NCBI GenBank assembly: GCA_012965625.1
Contig: DTSC01000406.1
Location: 1 to 7,150 of the forward strand
DNA from: Flavobacteriales bacterium
GTDB taxonomy: Bacteria; Bacteroidota; Bacteroidia; NORP154
Direction: 5' to 3'
Length of the DNA: 7,150 bases
Below the pieces are notes generated by a model, which saw only the letters and a program-made list of their open reading frames with translations, was not told the origin of the DNA and did not search any database. Below, in pieces: positions 1 through 6,484 of the stretch. Both the position numbers and the translations under genes were made by a program. The first letter of the stretch is position 1; every line of letters starts with the position of its first letter.

Positions 1-669
1 GCAGAGCTGGAAACCCTTGGCGAGCTTACAAAAATCGCATGGGCTCACGACGTACAGGTAATGATCGAAGGACCTGGGCATATTCCAATGCATATGATTA
101 AAGAGAATATGGACAAGCAACTTAAAGTTTGTAAAGAAGCTCCGTTCTATACCCTCGGACCTCTCACAACTGATATTGCACCTGGATATGACCACATTAC
201 TTCAGGCATCGGTGCAGCTATGATTGGATGGTATGGCTGTGCAATGTTATGCTATGTTACACCAAAAGAACATTTGGGGCTACCGAATAAAAAAGATGTT
301 AAAGATGGTGTGATTACTTATAAGATCGCTGCACATGCAGCAGACCTTGCCAAAGGGCATCCTGGTGCGTACAACAGAGATAATGCATTGAGTAAGGCAA
401 GGTTTGAATTCAGGTGGGAAGACCAATTTAACTTGTCATTAGATCCTGATACTGCAAGAGAATATCATGACGAGAACCTACCATCAGAAAATGCTAAAGT
501 AGCACATTTTTGTTCTATGTGCGGGCCTCATTTTTGTTCAATGAAAATTACTCAAGATGTTCGTGACTATGCTCGTAAAAAAGAAATTGATCAGAAAGAA
601 GCACTGGAATTAGGCCTTAAAGAAAAAGCAAAAGAATTTGAATCAGGTGGTGGTAAAATATATGTTTAA
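1..669 (+). CDS. thiC: Phosphomethylpyrimidine synthase ThiC, C-terminal part (5' end outside window)
   Basis: ThiC is a cytosolic radical-SAM enzyme that rearranges aminoimidazole ribotide (AIR, from purine synthesis) into HMP-phosphate, the pyrimidine half of thiamine. The frame is open from base 1 (AELETLGELTKIAW...), so only the last 222 residues are present; the ATG at 61 is internal, not the start. Visible family signatures are MIEGPGH, the stretch APFYTLGPLTTDIAPGYDH, GAAMIGWYGCAMLCYVTP, and FEFRWEDQFNLSLDP. The C-terminal cluster-binding motif CSMCGPHFC (CxxCxxxxC, coded about 511-540) ligates the 4Fe-4S cluster. The tail ending in GGGKIYV is a normal ThiC end, so the 3' end is intact. 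It is the first visible gene of the thiamine operon, 27 nt before the TenI-like gene. ThiC genes are commonly controlled by a TPP riboswitch, but any such element would lie upstream of the window. The identification is essentially certain. Confidence 0.98.
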   Translation, partial: AELETLGELTKIAWAHDVQVMIEGPGHIPMHMIKENMDKQLKVCKEAPFYTLGPLTTDIAPGYDHITSGIGAAMIGWYGCAMLCYVTPKEHLGLPNKKDVKDGVITYKIAAHAADLAKGHPGAYNRDNALSKARFEFRWEDQFNLSLDPDTAREYHDENLPSENAKVAHFCSMCGPHFCSMKITQDVRDYARKKEIDQKEALELGLKEKAKEFESGGGKIYV

Positions 670-696
670 TAAATTGACAAATAAGAGAAAGTTCTT

Positions 697-1329
697 ATGA
701 AGGTAATTGTATTATCAACGAGCAAAAAATATGATGATGAAGAACAGATTGTAAGTGAAATGTTTAAACAAGGATTACAGTACTTCCACCTGAGAAAACC
801 CAATTTTTCAAAATCTGCAATGATGAATTACCTGGATGCCATCCCAAAAAAATATCACAATAGAATTGTCTTGCATTCAAAGCATAGTCTTGCCAAAACA
901 TATAATGTTAAAGGAATACATTTAACAAAAAAACATCGGCAAAGAGTGCTTAGAACATGGTGGCAGATCAAACAAATAAAATCAAATAAACCAAATTTAA
1001 TAATCACCACTTCATTTCATTCTCTTGAAACGATAACAGGAAATAAAAATAATTATAATTATGTTTTTTTAAGCCCTGTCTTTGATAGTATTTCAAAAAA
1101 AAACTATCAAGGCAAATTCAATGATAGCAATTTAAAATTAGTATTAGATAATTTAAAGACAAAGGTAATTGCTCTTGGAGGCGTAGATATTACAACTATA
1201 AAAGAGGTCCAAGAAATGGGGTTTGATGGGATGGGATTTCTTGGAGGTATTTGGAAAAGCACAAATCCTCTTGCCCAGTTCATAAATGTTAAAAAAGAAT
1301 GCGAGAGAAGAAATTTGTCCTTAGCCTAG
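697..1329 (+). CDS. tenI: TenI-like paralogue of thiamine phosphate synthase (probable thiazole tautomerase)
   Basis: This is a 210-residue TIM-barrel protein of the ThiE/TenI family; automated annotation may call it thiamine phosphate synthase. It keeps the barrel landmarks HLRKP (31-35), GIHLT (73-77), SFHSLE (106-111), FLSPVFDS (124-131) and ALGGV (159-163). It lacks the ThiE metal and diphosphate ligands: where ThiE has an IND motif this protein has VLHS (58-61), and where ThiE has GxxD after HLG it has TKKH. In B. subtilis, TenI lost the same ligands and isomerises the ThiG product to the carboxythiazole phosphate accepted by ThiE. His108 lies at the SxH position of TenI's catalytic His, although many true ThiE proteins also carry a His there. 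A canonical thiE lies in the same operon, which supports a helper role. The start is the ATG after AGAGAAAG (684-691). The last 31 nt overlap thiD. Family assignment is firm; the tautomerase role is inference. Confidence 0.85.
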   Translation: MKVIVLSTSKKYDDEEQIVSEMFKQGLQYFHLRKPNFSKSAMMNYLDAIPKKYHNRIVLHSKHSLAKTYNVKGIHLTKKHRQRVLRTWWQIKQIKSNKPNLIITTSFHSLETITGNKNNYNYVFLSPVFDSISKKNYQGKFNDSNLKLVLDNLKTKVIALGGVDITTIKEVQEMGFDGMGFLGGIWKSTNPLAQFINVKKECERRNLSLA

Positions 1330-2066
1330 CGGGATTAGACCCTTCTGCTGGGGCCGGACTGCTTTCAGATATTAAAACTTTTGAGGCCAATAATACCTAT
1401 GGCTTAGGGGTTTGTACAGCAATTACTTTTCAAAATGAATCAAAAATTGATGGGGTTTCTTGGGTTCCATTTACAGATATACAAAAACAATTGACTCCGA
1501 TATTTAAAACCTATACAATAAATTTCGTTAAAATTGGCTTGATAGAAAATATTAAAACCTTTTCAAAATTAATCGATGTATTAATGAAGCTTAACCCAGC
1601 CATCAGGATTGTCTGGGACCCAATAATTAAAAGCAGCTCCGGATATGAATTCCATAAAAGAACCAATAAACAAGAAATAAAAGATGTATTAAAAAACATT
1701 TTCCTCTTTACTCCCAACTTTGAAGAAATGAGCACCTTTTTCCCTAATGAGAAGCTTGAAGACATTTGTAAACAACTTGGAACCACTACTGCTGTTCTTT
1801 TGAAAGGTGGCCATGGACCAGGAAGCACAGCAAAAGATCTGCTATTTTATAATGGGTCAGAAATGGCATATGAATCCATAAAGCAAAATACAGAAAAACA
1901 TGGAACAGGATGTGTTTTGTCATCAGCCATTACTGCATCTCTTGCAAAGGGATTTGATCTTGAAGAAGCGTGTCAAAAAGGGAAAATATTTATCAACTCA
2001 TTCTTGTCCAGCACAGAAACTTTGCTGGGCTACCATCATTTGGAAAATGAAGAAACACATCTCTAA
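1299..2066 (+). CDS. thiD: Hydroxymethylpyrimidine/phosphomethylpyrimidine kinase ThiD
   Basis: ThiD is a ribokinase-fold kinase that phosphorylates HMP-P from ThiC to HMP-PP, the pyrimidine substrate of ThiE, and can also phosphorylate salvaged HMP. The 255-residue length is usual for the family. Motifs in order are LAGLDPSAGAG (10-20) for substrate binding, CTAITFQN (39-46) in place of the commoner TAQN form, WDPIIKSSSG (106-115), TPNFEEM (138-144), VLLKGGH (166-172), and the anion-hole and catalytic loop HGTGC (201-205) with Cys205. The ATG at 1299 is required because the AGxDPS motif begins only ten residues later and no other start fits. It therefore overlaps tenI by 31 nt in another frame, with an A-rich stretch before it but no strong Shine-Dalgarno. 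The 3' end overlaps thiE by 20 nt. Some bacteria fuse ThiD to ThiE; here they remain separate, overlapping genes. Identification is very secure. Confidence 0.97.
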   Translation: MREKKFVLSLAGLDPSAGAGLLSDIKTFEANNTYGLGVCTAITFQNESKIDGVSWVPFTDIQKQLTPIFKTYTINFVKIGLIENIKTFSKLIDVLMKLNPAIRIVWDPIIKSSSGYEFHKRTNKQEIKDVLKNIFLFTPNFEEMSTFFPNEKLEDICKQLGTTTAVLLKGGHGPGSTAKDLLFYNGSEMAYESIKQNTEKHGTGCVLSSAITASLAKGFDLEEACQKGKIFINSFLSSTETLLGYHHLENEETHL

Positions 2067-2727
2067 TTTTCAGTATATTAGTGATAGTCTGAAAGATAGC
2101 AGTCATGCTATGCTTTCTGAATTAGCATGCCGAGGGGGAGCTAAATGGGTTCAGCTAAGAGTTAAGAATCAAGTTGCATATAAGTGGGAAAAAATTGCTG
2201 TTGAAGTACAGAGGGTGTGTGCCAAATACAAAGCCACATTTATTATAAATGATAATGTTGCTCTGGCGAAAAATCTGGATGCTGATGGAGTTCATCTGGG
2301 AAAAGAGGATGTCTCTATATCAGAAGCAAGAAGAATCCTGGGACCAAACAAAATCATTGGTGGTTCAGCAAATACCATCCAAGATATTATCAGGCTGGCA
2401 AAACACCAAGTTGATTATATTGGATTAGGCCCCTATAAATTTACAAGAACAAAAAATAACTTAAGTCCTGTTTTAGGGTTAATAAAAATCCAAGATATCA
2501 TTAAGCAGGCTAATCAGTGTCCTGATCTGTCAATTCCTGTAATTGCAATTGGGGGAATTAAATTAGAGGATGTAAACCAAATTATGAAAACTGGTATAGA
2601 TGGCATCGCCGTTTCTTCGGCCATTAACCATGCGCCTTCACAGGAACTTGCCAGTAGATCATTCGCGGAAAAACTAAATATATATTGTAACAAGAAATTT
2701 TATGACAACCAACCTCAATATAGCTGA
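2047..2727 (+). CDS. thiE: Thiamine phosphate synthase ThiE
   Basis: ThiE is a cytosolic TIM-barrel enzyme that condenses HMP-PP with carboxythiazole phosphate to give thiamine phosphate and PPi. It has 226 residues. The catalytic pattern is present: WVQLRVK (34-40), FIIND (65-69) with Asp69, DGVHLGKED (80-88) with Asp88 (Gln of the common GQxD form is Lys), GGSANT (105-110), GLGPYKFTRTK (126-136) and AIGGI (167-171), then GIAVSSAI (186-193). GGSANT replaces the usual GxSxH loop; from memory this variant is typical of Bacteroidota ThiE. The frame stays open upstream to an ATG at 1900, but conserved sequence starts only at YIS (10-12), so the ATG at 2047, preceded by GGAA, is chosen. It overlaps thiD by 20 nt and thiG by 26 nt. 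With both metal ligands kept, this is the active synthase, in contrast to the TenI-like gene two places upstream. Confidence 0.95.
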   Translation: MKKHISNFQYISDSLKDSSHAMLSELACRGGAKWVQLRVKNQVAYKWEKIAVEVQRVCAKYKATFIINDNVALAKNLDADGVHLGKEDVSISEARRILGPNKIIGGSANTIQDIIRLAKHQVDYIGLGPYKFTRTKNNLSPVLGLIKIQDIIKQANQCPDLSIPVIAIGGIKLEDVNQIMKTGIDGIAVSSAINHAPSQELASRSFAEKLNIYCNKKFYDNQPQYS

Positions 2728-3475
2728 CAAAACCTTCTCTTCCAGATTGTTTACTGGAACAGGCAAATTTAGCTCCAACAGTATAATGAAACAGGCCTTG
2801 CTTGAATCAGGGTCGGAGCTAATCACGGTAGCCTTAAAAAGGGTTGATCTCGAAAATAAGTCAGATGATATACTCTTACATTTGGATCACCAACAATTTA
2901 GCTTGCTGCCCAACACCTCAGGTGTTAGAACAGCAAAAGAGGCTGTTTTTGCTGCTGAACTTGCAAGAGAAGCACTGGAAACCAACTGGATGAAATTAGA
3001 AATCCACCCTGACCCAAAGTATTTGCTTCCAGATTCAGAAGAGACCCTTAATGCTGCAAGAGAATTGGTTAAGTTGGGTTTTGTTGTTTTGCCATATGTA
3101 AATGCCGATCCCGTTCTTTGCAAGAAACTTGAAGACATCGGTACAGCAGTTGTTATGCCTTTAGGAAGTCCTATTGGCACCAATCGTGGCCTTGAAATGG
3201 AACCAATGATTAAAATTATAATTGAACAAAGCAATATCCCTGTAATAATTGATGCAGGTATCGGAGCTCCTTCCCACGCAGCGCAGGCTATGGAAATGGG
3301 AGCAGATGCAGTTTTAGTAAATACTGCCATTGCCATATCTGATAATCCAGTAAAAATGGGCAGGGCCTTTAAGCTAGCTGTGGAAGCGGGCAGAATGGCA
3401 TTTGAAGCACATCTTGGCGATTTAGCTGGAGAAGCCAAGCCTACAAGTCCTTTAACTGAATTCTTAGATGTCTGA
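2702..3475 (+). CDS. thiG: Thiazole synthase ThiG
   Basis: ThiG builds the thiazole phosphate ring from 1-deoxy-D-xylulose 5-phosphate, dehydroglycine (from ThiH) and sulfur delivered as ThiS thiocarboxylate. It is a 257-residue TIM barrel of normal length. Seen are SRLFTGTGKF (14-23), Lys98 in NWMKLE as the expected Schiff-base lysine, HPDPKYLLPD (102-111), LPYVNADPVLC (130-140), GSPIGTNRGL (155-164), and the phosphate-binding DAGIGAPSHAAQAMEMGADA (184-203). The ATG at 2702 gives the usual N-terminus running into IADKTFSSRLF, and makes a 26-nt overlap with thiE; AAGAAA lies just upstream. It overlaps thiH by 8 nt, and ThiG and ThiH are known to work as a complex, which suits coupled translation. 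A 199-codon open frame on the opposite strand is only a shadow of this gene. All key residues are present. Confidence 0.98.
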   Translation: MTTNLNIADKTFSSRLFTGTGKFSSNSIMKQALLESGSELITVALKRVDLENKSDDILLHLDHQQFSLLPNTSGVRTAKEAVFAAELAREALETNWMKLEIHPDPKYLLPDSEETLNAARELVKLGFVVLPYVNADPVLCKKLEDIGTAVVMPLGSPIGTNRGLEMEPMIKIIIEQSNIPVIIDAGIGAPSHAAQAMEMGADAVLVNTAIAISDNPVKMGRAFKLAVEAGRMAFEAHLGDLAGEAKPTSPLTEFLDV

Positions 3476-4592
3476 TAGCAATACATTTGAACAAGAGATT
3501 ACCCGATTTTCATGGAATAAGGTGACGGATAAAATCTATGCGAAAACAAGCACACAAGTTGAAAGTGCTTTATCTAAAAAGTATCGGTCTTTGGATGATT
3601 TCATGGCCTTGATCTCGCCTGCGGCGGAGCCTTATTTGGAAGACTTAGCACTATTAAGCAGGAAGTCCACACAGCGCAGATTTGGCAAAACAATACAAAT
3701 GTATATCCCTCTTTATTTATCAAATGAATGCCAAAACATTTGCACTTATTGTGGATTTAGCTATAACAATAAAATCTCAAGGAAAACTCTTTCTGAAACA
3801 GAAATTATTAATGAAATAAAGATCATTAAAGGTTATGGATATGACCATATTTTATTAGTTACCGGAGAAGCCAATAATATCGTTGGGGTGGATTATTTAA
3901 AGAATGCCATCAATCTAATTAAACCATATTTTTCAAATATCTCCATTGAAGTGCAGCCATTATCTCATGAAGCCTATGAAGATCTTTCCCAATTAGGACT
4001 TAACTCAGTTATGGTGTATCAGGAAACCTATAATAAACAAAAGTACAGGTCGTACCATCCAAAAGGCAAAAAATCTAATTTTAACTATCGGCTCAACACA
4101 CCCGACAGAATTGGAAAAGCAAAAATGCACAAAATAGGGCTGGGGGTTTTATTGGGATTGGAAAATTGGCGAACAGACTCTTTTTTCACTGCATTGCATC
4201 TAAAATATTTGGAAAAAACCTATTGGAAAACCAAGTATTCGGTTTCCTTCCCCAGGCTTAGACCAGCAAAAGGAGCTATTAAACCCAATGTAAATATTAC
4301 CGACAGAGAAATGGTTCAATTAATTTGTTCTTACCGACTCTTTAATGCAGACCTAGAACTATCATTGTCTACCAGAGAATCGGAAGAGTTTAGAAACCAT
4401 CTAATTGGACTGGGTATAACATCCGTTAGTGCTGGATCAAAAACCAGCCCAGGAGGATACGCTATTGGTTGCTCTGAACTTAAGCAATTCGAAATCTCTG
4501 ACGAAAGATCACCATACGAATTTTCTGAAGTTGTGAAACAGAAAGGTTACGAACCTGTTTGGAAGGATTGGGATTCATCCATGCAATTATAA
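3468..4592 (+). CDS. thiH: 2-iminoacetate (dehydroglycine) synthase ThiH, radical SAM tyrosine lyase
   Basis: ThiH is an oxygen-sensitive radical-SAM enzyme that cleaves tyrosine into p-cresol and dehydroglycine, the glycine-derived piece used by ThiG. The 374-residue length is normal. The radical-SAM cluster motif CQNICTYC (88-95; C88, C92, C95, form CxxxCxxC) follows QMYIPLYLSNE. Other family landmarks are LLVTGEANN, SIEVQPLSHEAYEDL, the MVYQETYN stretch followed by YHPKGKKSNF, GVLLGLENWRTD, SVSFPRLRPAKG, and near the end SAGSKTSPGGYA. Using ThiH means there is no sign here of the oxidase ThiO, which aerobes such as Bacillus use for the same intermediate. It starts inside the end of thiG (8-nt overlap), and thiF begins 6 nt after its stop. 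No residue looks missing. Identification is very secure. Confidence 0.98.
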   Translation: MSDSNTFEQEITRFSWNKVTDKIYAKTSTQVESALSKKYRSLDDFMALISPAAEPYLEDLALLSRKSTQRRFGKTIQMYIPLYLSNECQNICTYCGFSYNNKISRKTLSETEIINEIKIIKGYGYDHILLVTGEANNIVGVDYLKNAINLIKPYFSNISIEVQPLSHEAYEDLSQLGLNSVMVYQETYNKQKYRSYHPKGKKSNFNYRLNTPDRIGKAKMHKIGLGVLLGLENWRTDSFFTALHLKYLEKTYWKTKYSVSFPRLRPAKGAIKPNVNITDREMVQLICSYRLFNADLELSLSTRESEEFRNHLIGLGITSVSAGSKTSPGGYAIGCSELKQFEISDERSPYEFSEVVKQKGYEPVWKDWDSSMQL

Positions 4593-4598
4593 TTTAAT

Positions 4599-5153
4599 AT
4601 GCTGTCATCAGAAGAGCTCAAACGTTACAGCCGACATACAATCCTTAAGGAATTTGGGGTTAAGGGCCAGGAGAAGCTAAAGGCCGGCAAAGTGCTGGTT
4701 GTTGGTGCTGGAGGCCTTGGCTGCCCTGCTCTGCAGTATTTAAATGCTGCAGGGGTAGGCACCATTGGAATTGTGGATTATGACATTGTGGATGTAAGCA
4801 ATCTCCAACGTCAGATATTATTTAACAATGAGGATATTGGAATGCCTAAAGCTGTTATCGCAGCTAAAAAGCTCAAGGCTCAGAATCCCAACACTAAGGT
4901 TATAGTTTTTAATATAAAACTTGAAAGCAAAAATGCATTAGAAATTATTTCAGAATTTGATGTGGTTATTGACGGAAGTGACAACTTTCCAACCAGATAC
5001 CTGGTAAATGATGCTTGTGTGATTTTAAATAAGCCATTTGTTTTTGGTTCCATATATAAGTTTGAAGCCCAGGTTTCAGTTTTCAACTATAATAATGGAC
5101 CCACTTATAGATGCTTATATCCTACCCCCCCCCAACCCAAAAGAAGCACCTAA
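4599..5153 (+). CDS. ThiF N-terminal fragment as literally read (184 aa)
   Basis: This is the frame actually translated from the start of thiF if the nine-C run is correct. Residues 1-178 are genuine ThiF sequence, covering the nucleotide-binding loop and Asp128. The last six (QPKRST) are read out of frame after the run, and TAA follows at 5151-5153. The product would lack the acceptor cysteine, the end of the adenylation fold and the rhodanese domain, so it should not sulfurate ThiS and may not fold. The ATG at 4599 is the natural start: it lies 6 nt after the thiH stop, and the protein begins with the usual LSSEELKRYSRH stretch. Confidence 0.6.
   Translation: MLSSEELKRYSRHTILKEFGVKGQEKLKAGKVLVVGAGGLGCPALQYLNAAGVGTIGIVDYDIVDVSNLQRQILFNNEDIGMPKAVIAAKKLKAQNPNTKVIVFNIKLESKNALEIISEFDVVIDGSDNFPTRYLVNDACVILNKPFVFGSIYKFEAQVSVFNYNNGPTYRCLYPTPPQPKRST
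5125..5133 (+). repeat. Nine-C homopolymer at the thiF frameshift
   Basis: Nine consecutive C interrupt an otherwise AT-rich sequence. In frame they code Pro-Pro around YPTPP; eight C would keep thiF open (YPTPPNPKEAPKC), while nine switch to a frame that stops 18 nt beyond the run. Long C runs are prone to polymerase slippage and to sequencing indels, so this run is both the cause of the frameshift and the reason to doubt it. Confidence 0.9.
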
Positions 5154-5400
5154 ATGCTCGGAAATAGGAGTTTTGGGAGTGGTTCCAGGAACTATCGGTT
5201 GTTTACAGGCTAATGAAACCATAAAGATCTTAACTGGAGTTGGAACCCCCTTATCAGGAAAATTGTTGGTGTTAAATATGTTATGTATGGAAACAACCTT
5301 ATTGGAACTAACACTTAATAAGGACAACTGCCAAATTACTGAATTAGCTGATTATGACAATTTCTGCCAAACAAATAGTGACAAAGGCAACAGAGAAATA

Positions 5401-5715
5401 ATGCAGATCACAGTACAAGAGTTGAAAACCAAACTTGATCAGAAGGAAGACATTCAAATTATTGATGTTAGAGAAAAACATGAATTCCAAATTTGCAACA
5501 TAGAGGGCGACCTCATTCCTTTAGGAGAAATACCAGATAGCCTCAATAAAATTTCTAAAGAAAAAATGGTTGTTATACATTGCCACCACGGTATACGTAG
5601 CGCTAATGCAATCTTGCACATTAGAGAATCTGCTGGCCATACAAACCTATATAATCTTAAAGGGGGCATAAATGCCTGGGCTACTGAAATTGACCCAGAA
5701 ATGTCAACATACTGA
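5401..5715 (+). CDS. Possible separate rhodanese domain made from an internal start in thiF
   Basis: In the restored thiF frame an ATG at 5401 sits exactly at the linker between the adenylation and rhodanese domains, preceded by the purine-rich AGAGAAAT. Translation from there would give a 104-residue single-domain rhodanese beginning MQITVQELKTKL, with IIDVREKHEF and the active-site loop CHHGIRS, ending in GGINAWATEIDPEMSTY. Stand-alone rhodaneses of about this size are common sulfur carriers. In the intact gene this is simply the C-terminal domain of the fusion; its independent expression is a guess based on the ATG and purine-rich stretch. Another ATG in the same frame at 5038 lies inside the adenylation domain ahead of the shift and is unlikely to be used. 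Confidence 0.3.
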   Translation: MQITVQELKTKLDQKEDIQIIDVREKHEFQICNIEGDLIPLGEIPDSLNKISKEKMVVIHCHHGIRSANAILHIRESAGHTNLYNLKGGINAWATEIDPEMSTY

Positions 5716-6453
5716 TTCTGTAAGATGAATCGCCTTGCTCATCTCAGACATTAAGGAAAGATCTTTTTCAAGCACATTACCTACAACAATCATATCAGCA
5801 CCCGCCTTACAGTTCTCAGCAGCCTTTTCAGGAGAAGTTATCCCTCCACCAACAATCAGGGGAATTGAAATATTGGTTTTTACTTCTTTTATCATACTAG
5901 TAGAGATCGGAACCTCTGCCCCACTTCCCGCATCCATATAAATTAACTTTAATCCCAATAATTCCCCGGCAATTGCTGTACATGAAGCAATTTCATCCTT
6001 GTCTCGAGGTATCGGCAAGGTATTGCTTATATATGCCACCGTTGTTAACTTGCCACTCTCTACCAACATATACCCTGTAGGCATAACCTCTAATCCACTC
6101 GATTTTATCTTAGAGGCACTTATTACATGTTTGCCTATTAACAAATCTGGATTTCTCCCTGAAATCAATGATAAATATAGAATCCCATCTGCCTTACTGC
6201 TTATTTGAAGGGTGTTCCCTGGAAATAAAACAATGGGGATATTACAAAATGTCCTGATTGATTCTACACATTTGTCAACATTTCCATTTGTTAATATACT
6301 GGAGCCTACCAACAAAAAATCAACATTGCAAGACTGGGCTTCAAATGCAATCCTGCCTGCTTCTTCAAGACTCGTTTTATCTGGGTCTATTAAAACGGAA
6401 AAGAGCTTGCACCCTTTCCTGGATTGGGCTTGTATATGAGAGTATATATTCAT
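5704..6453 (-). CDS. Geranylgeranylglyceryl/heptaprenylglyceryl phosphate synthase family protein (GGGPS/PcrB)
   Basis: Enzymes of this TIM-barrel family join a long prenyl diphosphate to sn-glycerol 1-phosphate through an ether bond, the first committed step of archaeal lipids; Firmicutes PcrB uses heptaprenyl diphosphate. The 249-residue protein has the expected order: SVLIDPDKT (19-27) with Asp23 and Asp25 near the metal site, LLVGSSILTNG (47-57), VLFPGN (75-80), YLSLISGRNPDLLIGKHV (93-110), PTGYMLVESGK (125-135), the glycerol-phosphate loop YMDAGSGAE (172-180), VGGGITSPEKA (201-211) and VVGNVLE (223-229). These match the group II enzymes known from Bacteroidota. The prenyl chain length cannot be read from sequence by eye, and the physiological product in these bacteria is not settled to my knowledge. 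It lies 31 nt downstream of the phosphopantetheinyl transferase gene, probably cotranscribed, and runs tail to tail into thiF with a 12-bp overlap. The start follows AAAGAAAA. Confidence 0.93.
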   Translation of the reverse strand: MNIYSHIQAQSRKGCKLFSVLIDPDKTSLEEAGRIAFEAQSCNVDFLLVGSSILTNGNVDKCVESIRTFCNIPIVLFPGNTLQISSKADGILYLSLISGRNPDLLIGKHVISASKIKSSGLEVMPTGYMLVESGKLTTVAYISNTLPIPRDKDEIASCTAIAGELLGLKLIYMDAGSGAEVPISTSMIKEVKTNISIPLIVGGGITSPEKAAENCKAGADMIVVGNVLEKDLSLMSEMSKAIHLTESVC

Positions 6454-6465
6454 TTTTCTTTAATA

Positions 6466-6473
6466 CAAAGATA
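6466..6473 (-). promoter_or_regulatory. Possible Bacteroidota -7 promoter box before the GGGPS gene
   Basis: On the minus strand the bases read TATCTTTG, an exact match to the Bacteroidota -7 consensus TAnnTTTG, inside the 31-nt gap upstream of the GGGPS start codon. I see no TTTG-like -33 element at the right distance upstream, and the leader would be only about five or six bases. It may be a weak internal promoter or chance in AT-rich DNA. Confidence 0.25.
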
Positions 6474-6484
6474 GCGCCTTTTAT

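Larger units (their letters stand above)
4599..5715 (+). pseudogene. thiF: ThiF/MoeB-type ThiS adenylyltransferase fused to a rhodanese domain, broken by a +1 frameshift
   Basis: The intact protein would adenylate the C-terminal glycine of ThiS and help load sulfur on it for ThiG. Reading 5125-5133 as eight C instead of nine gives one 371-residue frame. Residues 1-270 or so form the E1-like domain: RYSRHTILKEFG, the ATP loop GAGGLGC (36-42), NLQRQ (68-72), DGSDNFPTRY (125-134) with Asp128, and C186 in PKCSEIGVLG, aligned with the acceptor Cys of E. coli ThiF/MoeB. A rhodanese domain follows (about 268-371) with DVRE and active-site loop CHHGIRS (Cys328), expected to carry a persulfide. The zinc CxxC pairs of MoeB are degraded: T169-Y-R-C172, and C244 in CQIT. 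As written, translation ends at 5153, losing C186 and the rhodanese domain. Protein sequence on both sides of the shift is well conserved, which argues for a recent mutation or an assembly error rather than decay. Its 3' end overlaps the convergent gene by 12 bp. Confidence 0.9.

Noticed and set aside
1..669. TPP riboswitch for the operon
   Set aside because: The window begins inside thiC coding sequence, so no leader is present; no riboswitch-like element fits in any later gap.
674..679. TTGACA between thiC and tenI resembling a -35 box
   Set aside because: The 27-nt gap has no room for a -10 box and leader, and Bacteroidota promoters do not use this motif.
1095..1103. A9 run in tenI as another slippage site
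   Set aside because: The frame is intact across it, and A runs are expected in AT-rich Lys-rich coding sequence.
1511..1828. 105-codon open frame on the minus strand inside thiD
   Set aside because: It is a shadow of thiD; the translation has no recognisable domain.
1900..2046. Upstream extension of thiE to the ATG at 1900
   Set aside because: The added 49 residues lie over the conserved end of thiD in another frame and do not resemble ThiE; family similarity begins just after 2047.
2887..3486. 199-codon open frame on the minus strand opposite thiG
   Set aside because: It is fully antisense to a highly conserved gene, its Ser/Ala/Pro-rich translation matches no family I recognise, and it has no supporting context.
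5038..5133. ATG at 5038 as a natural start for the downstream thiF part
   Set aside because: Before the C run this frame is not ThiF sequence; the ThiF protein there is read in the upstream frame.
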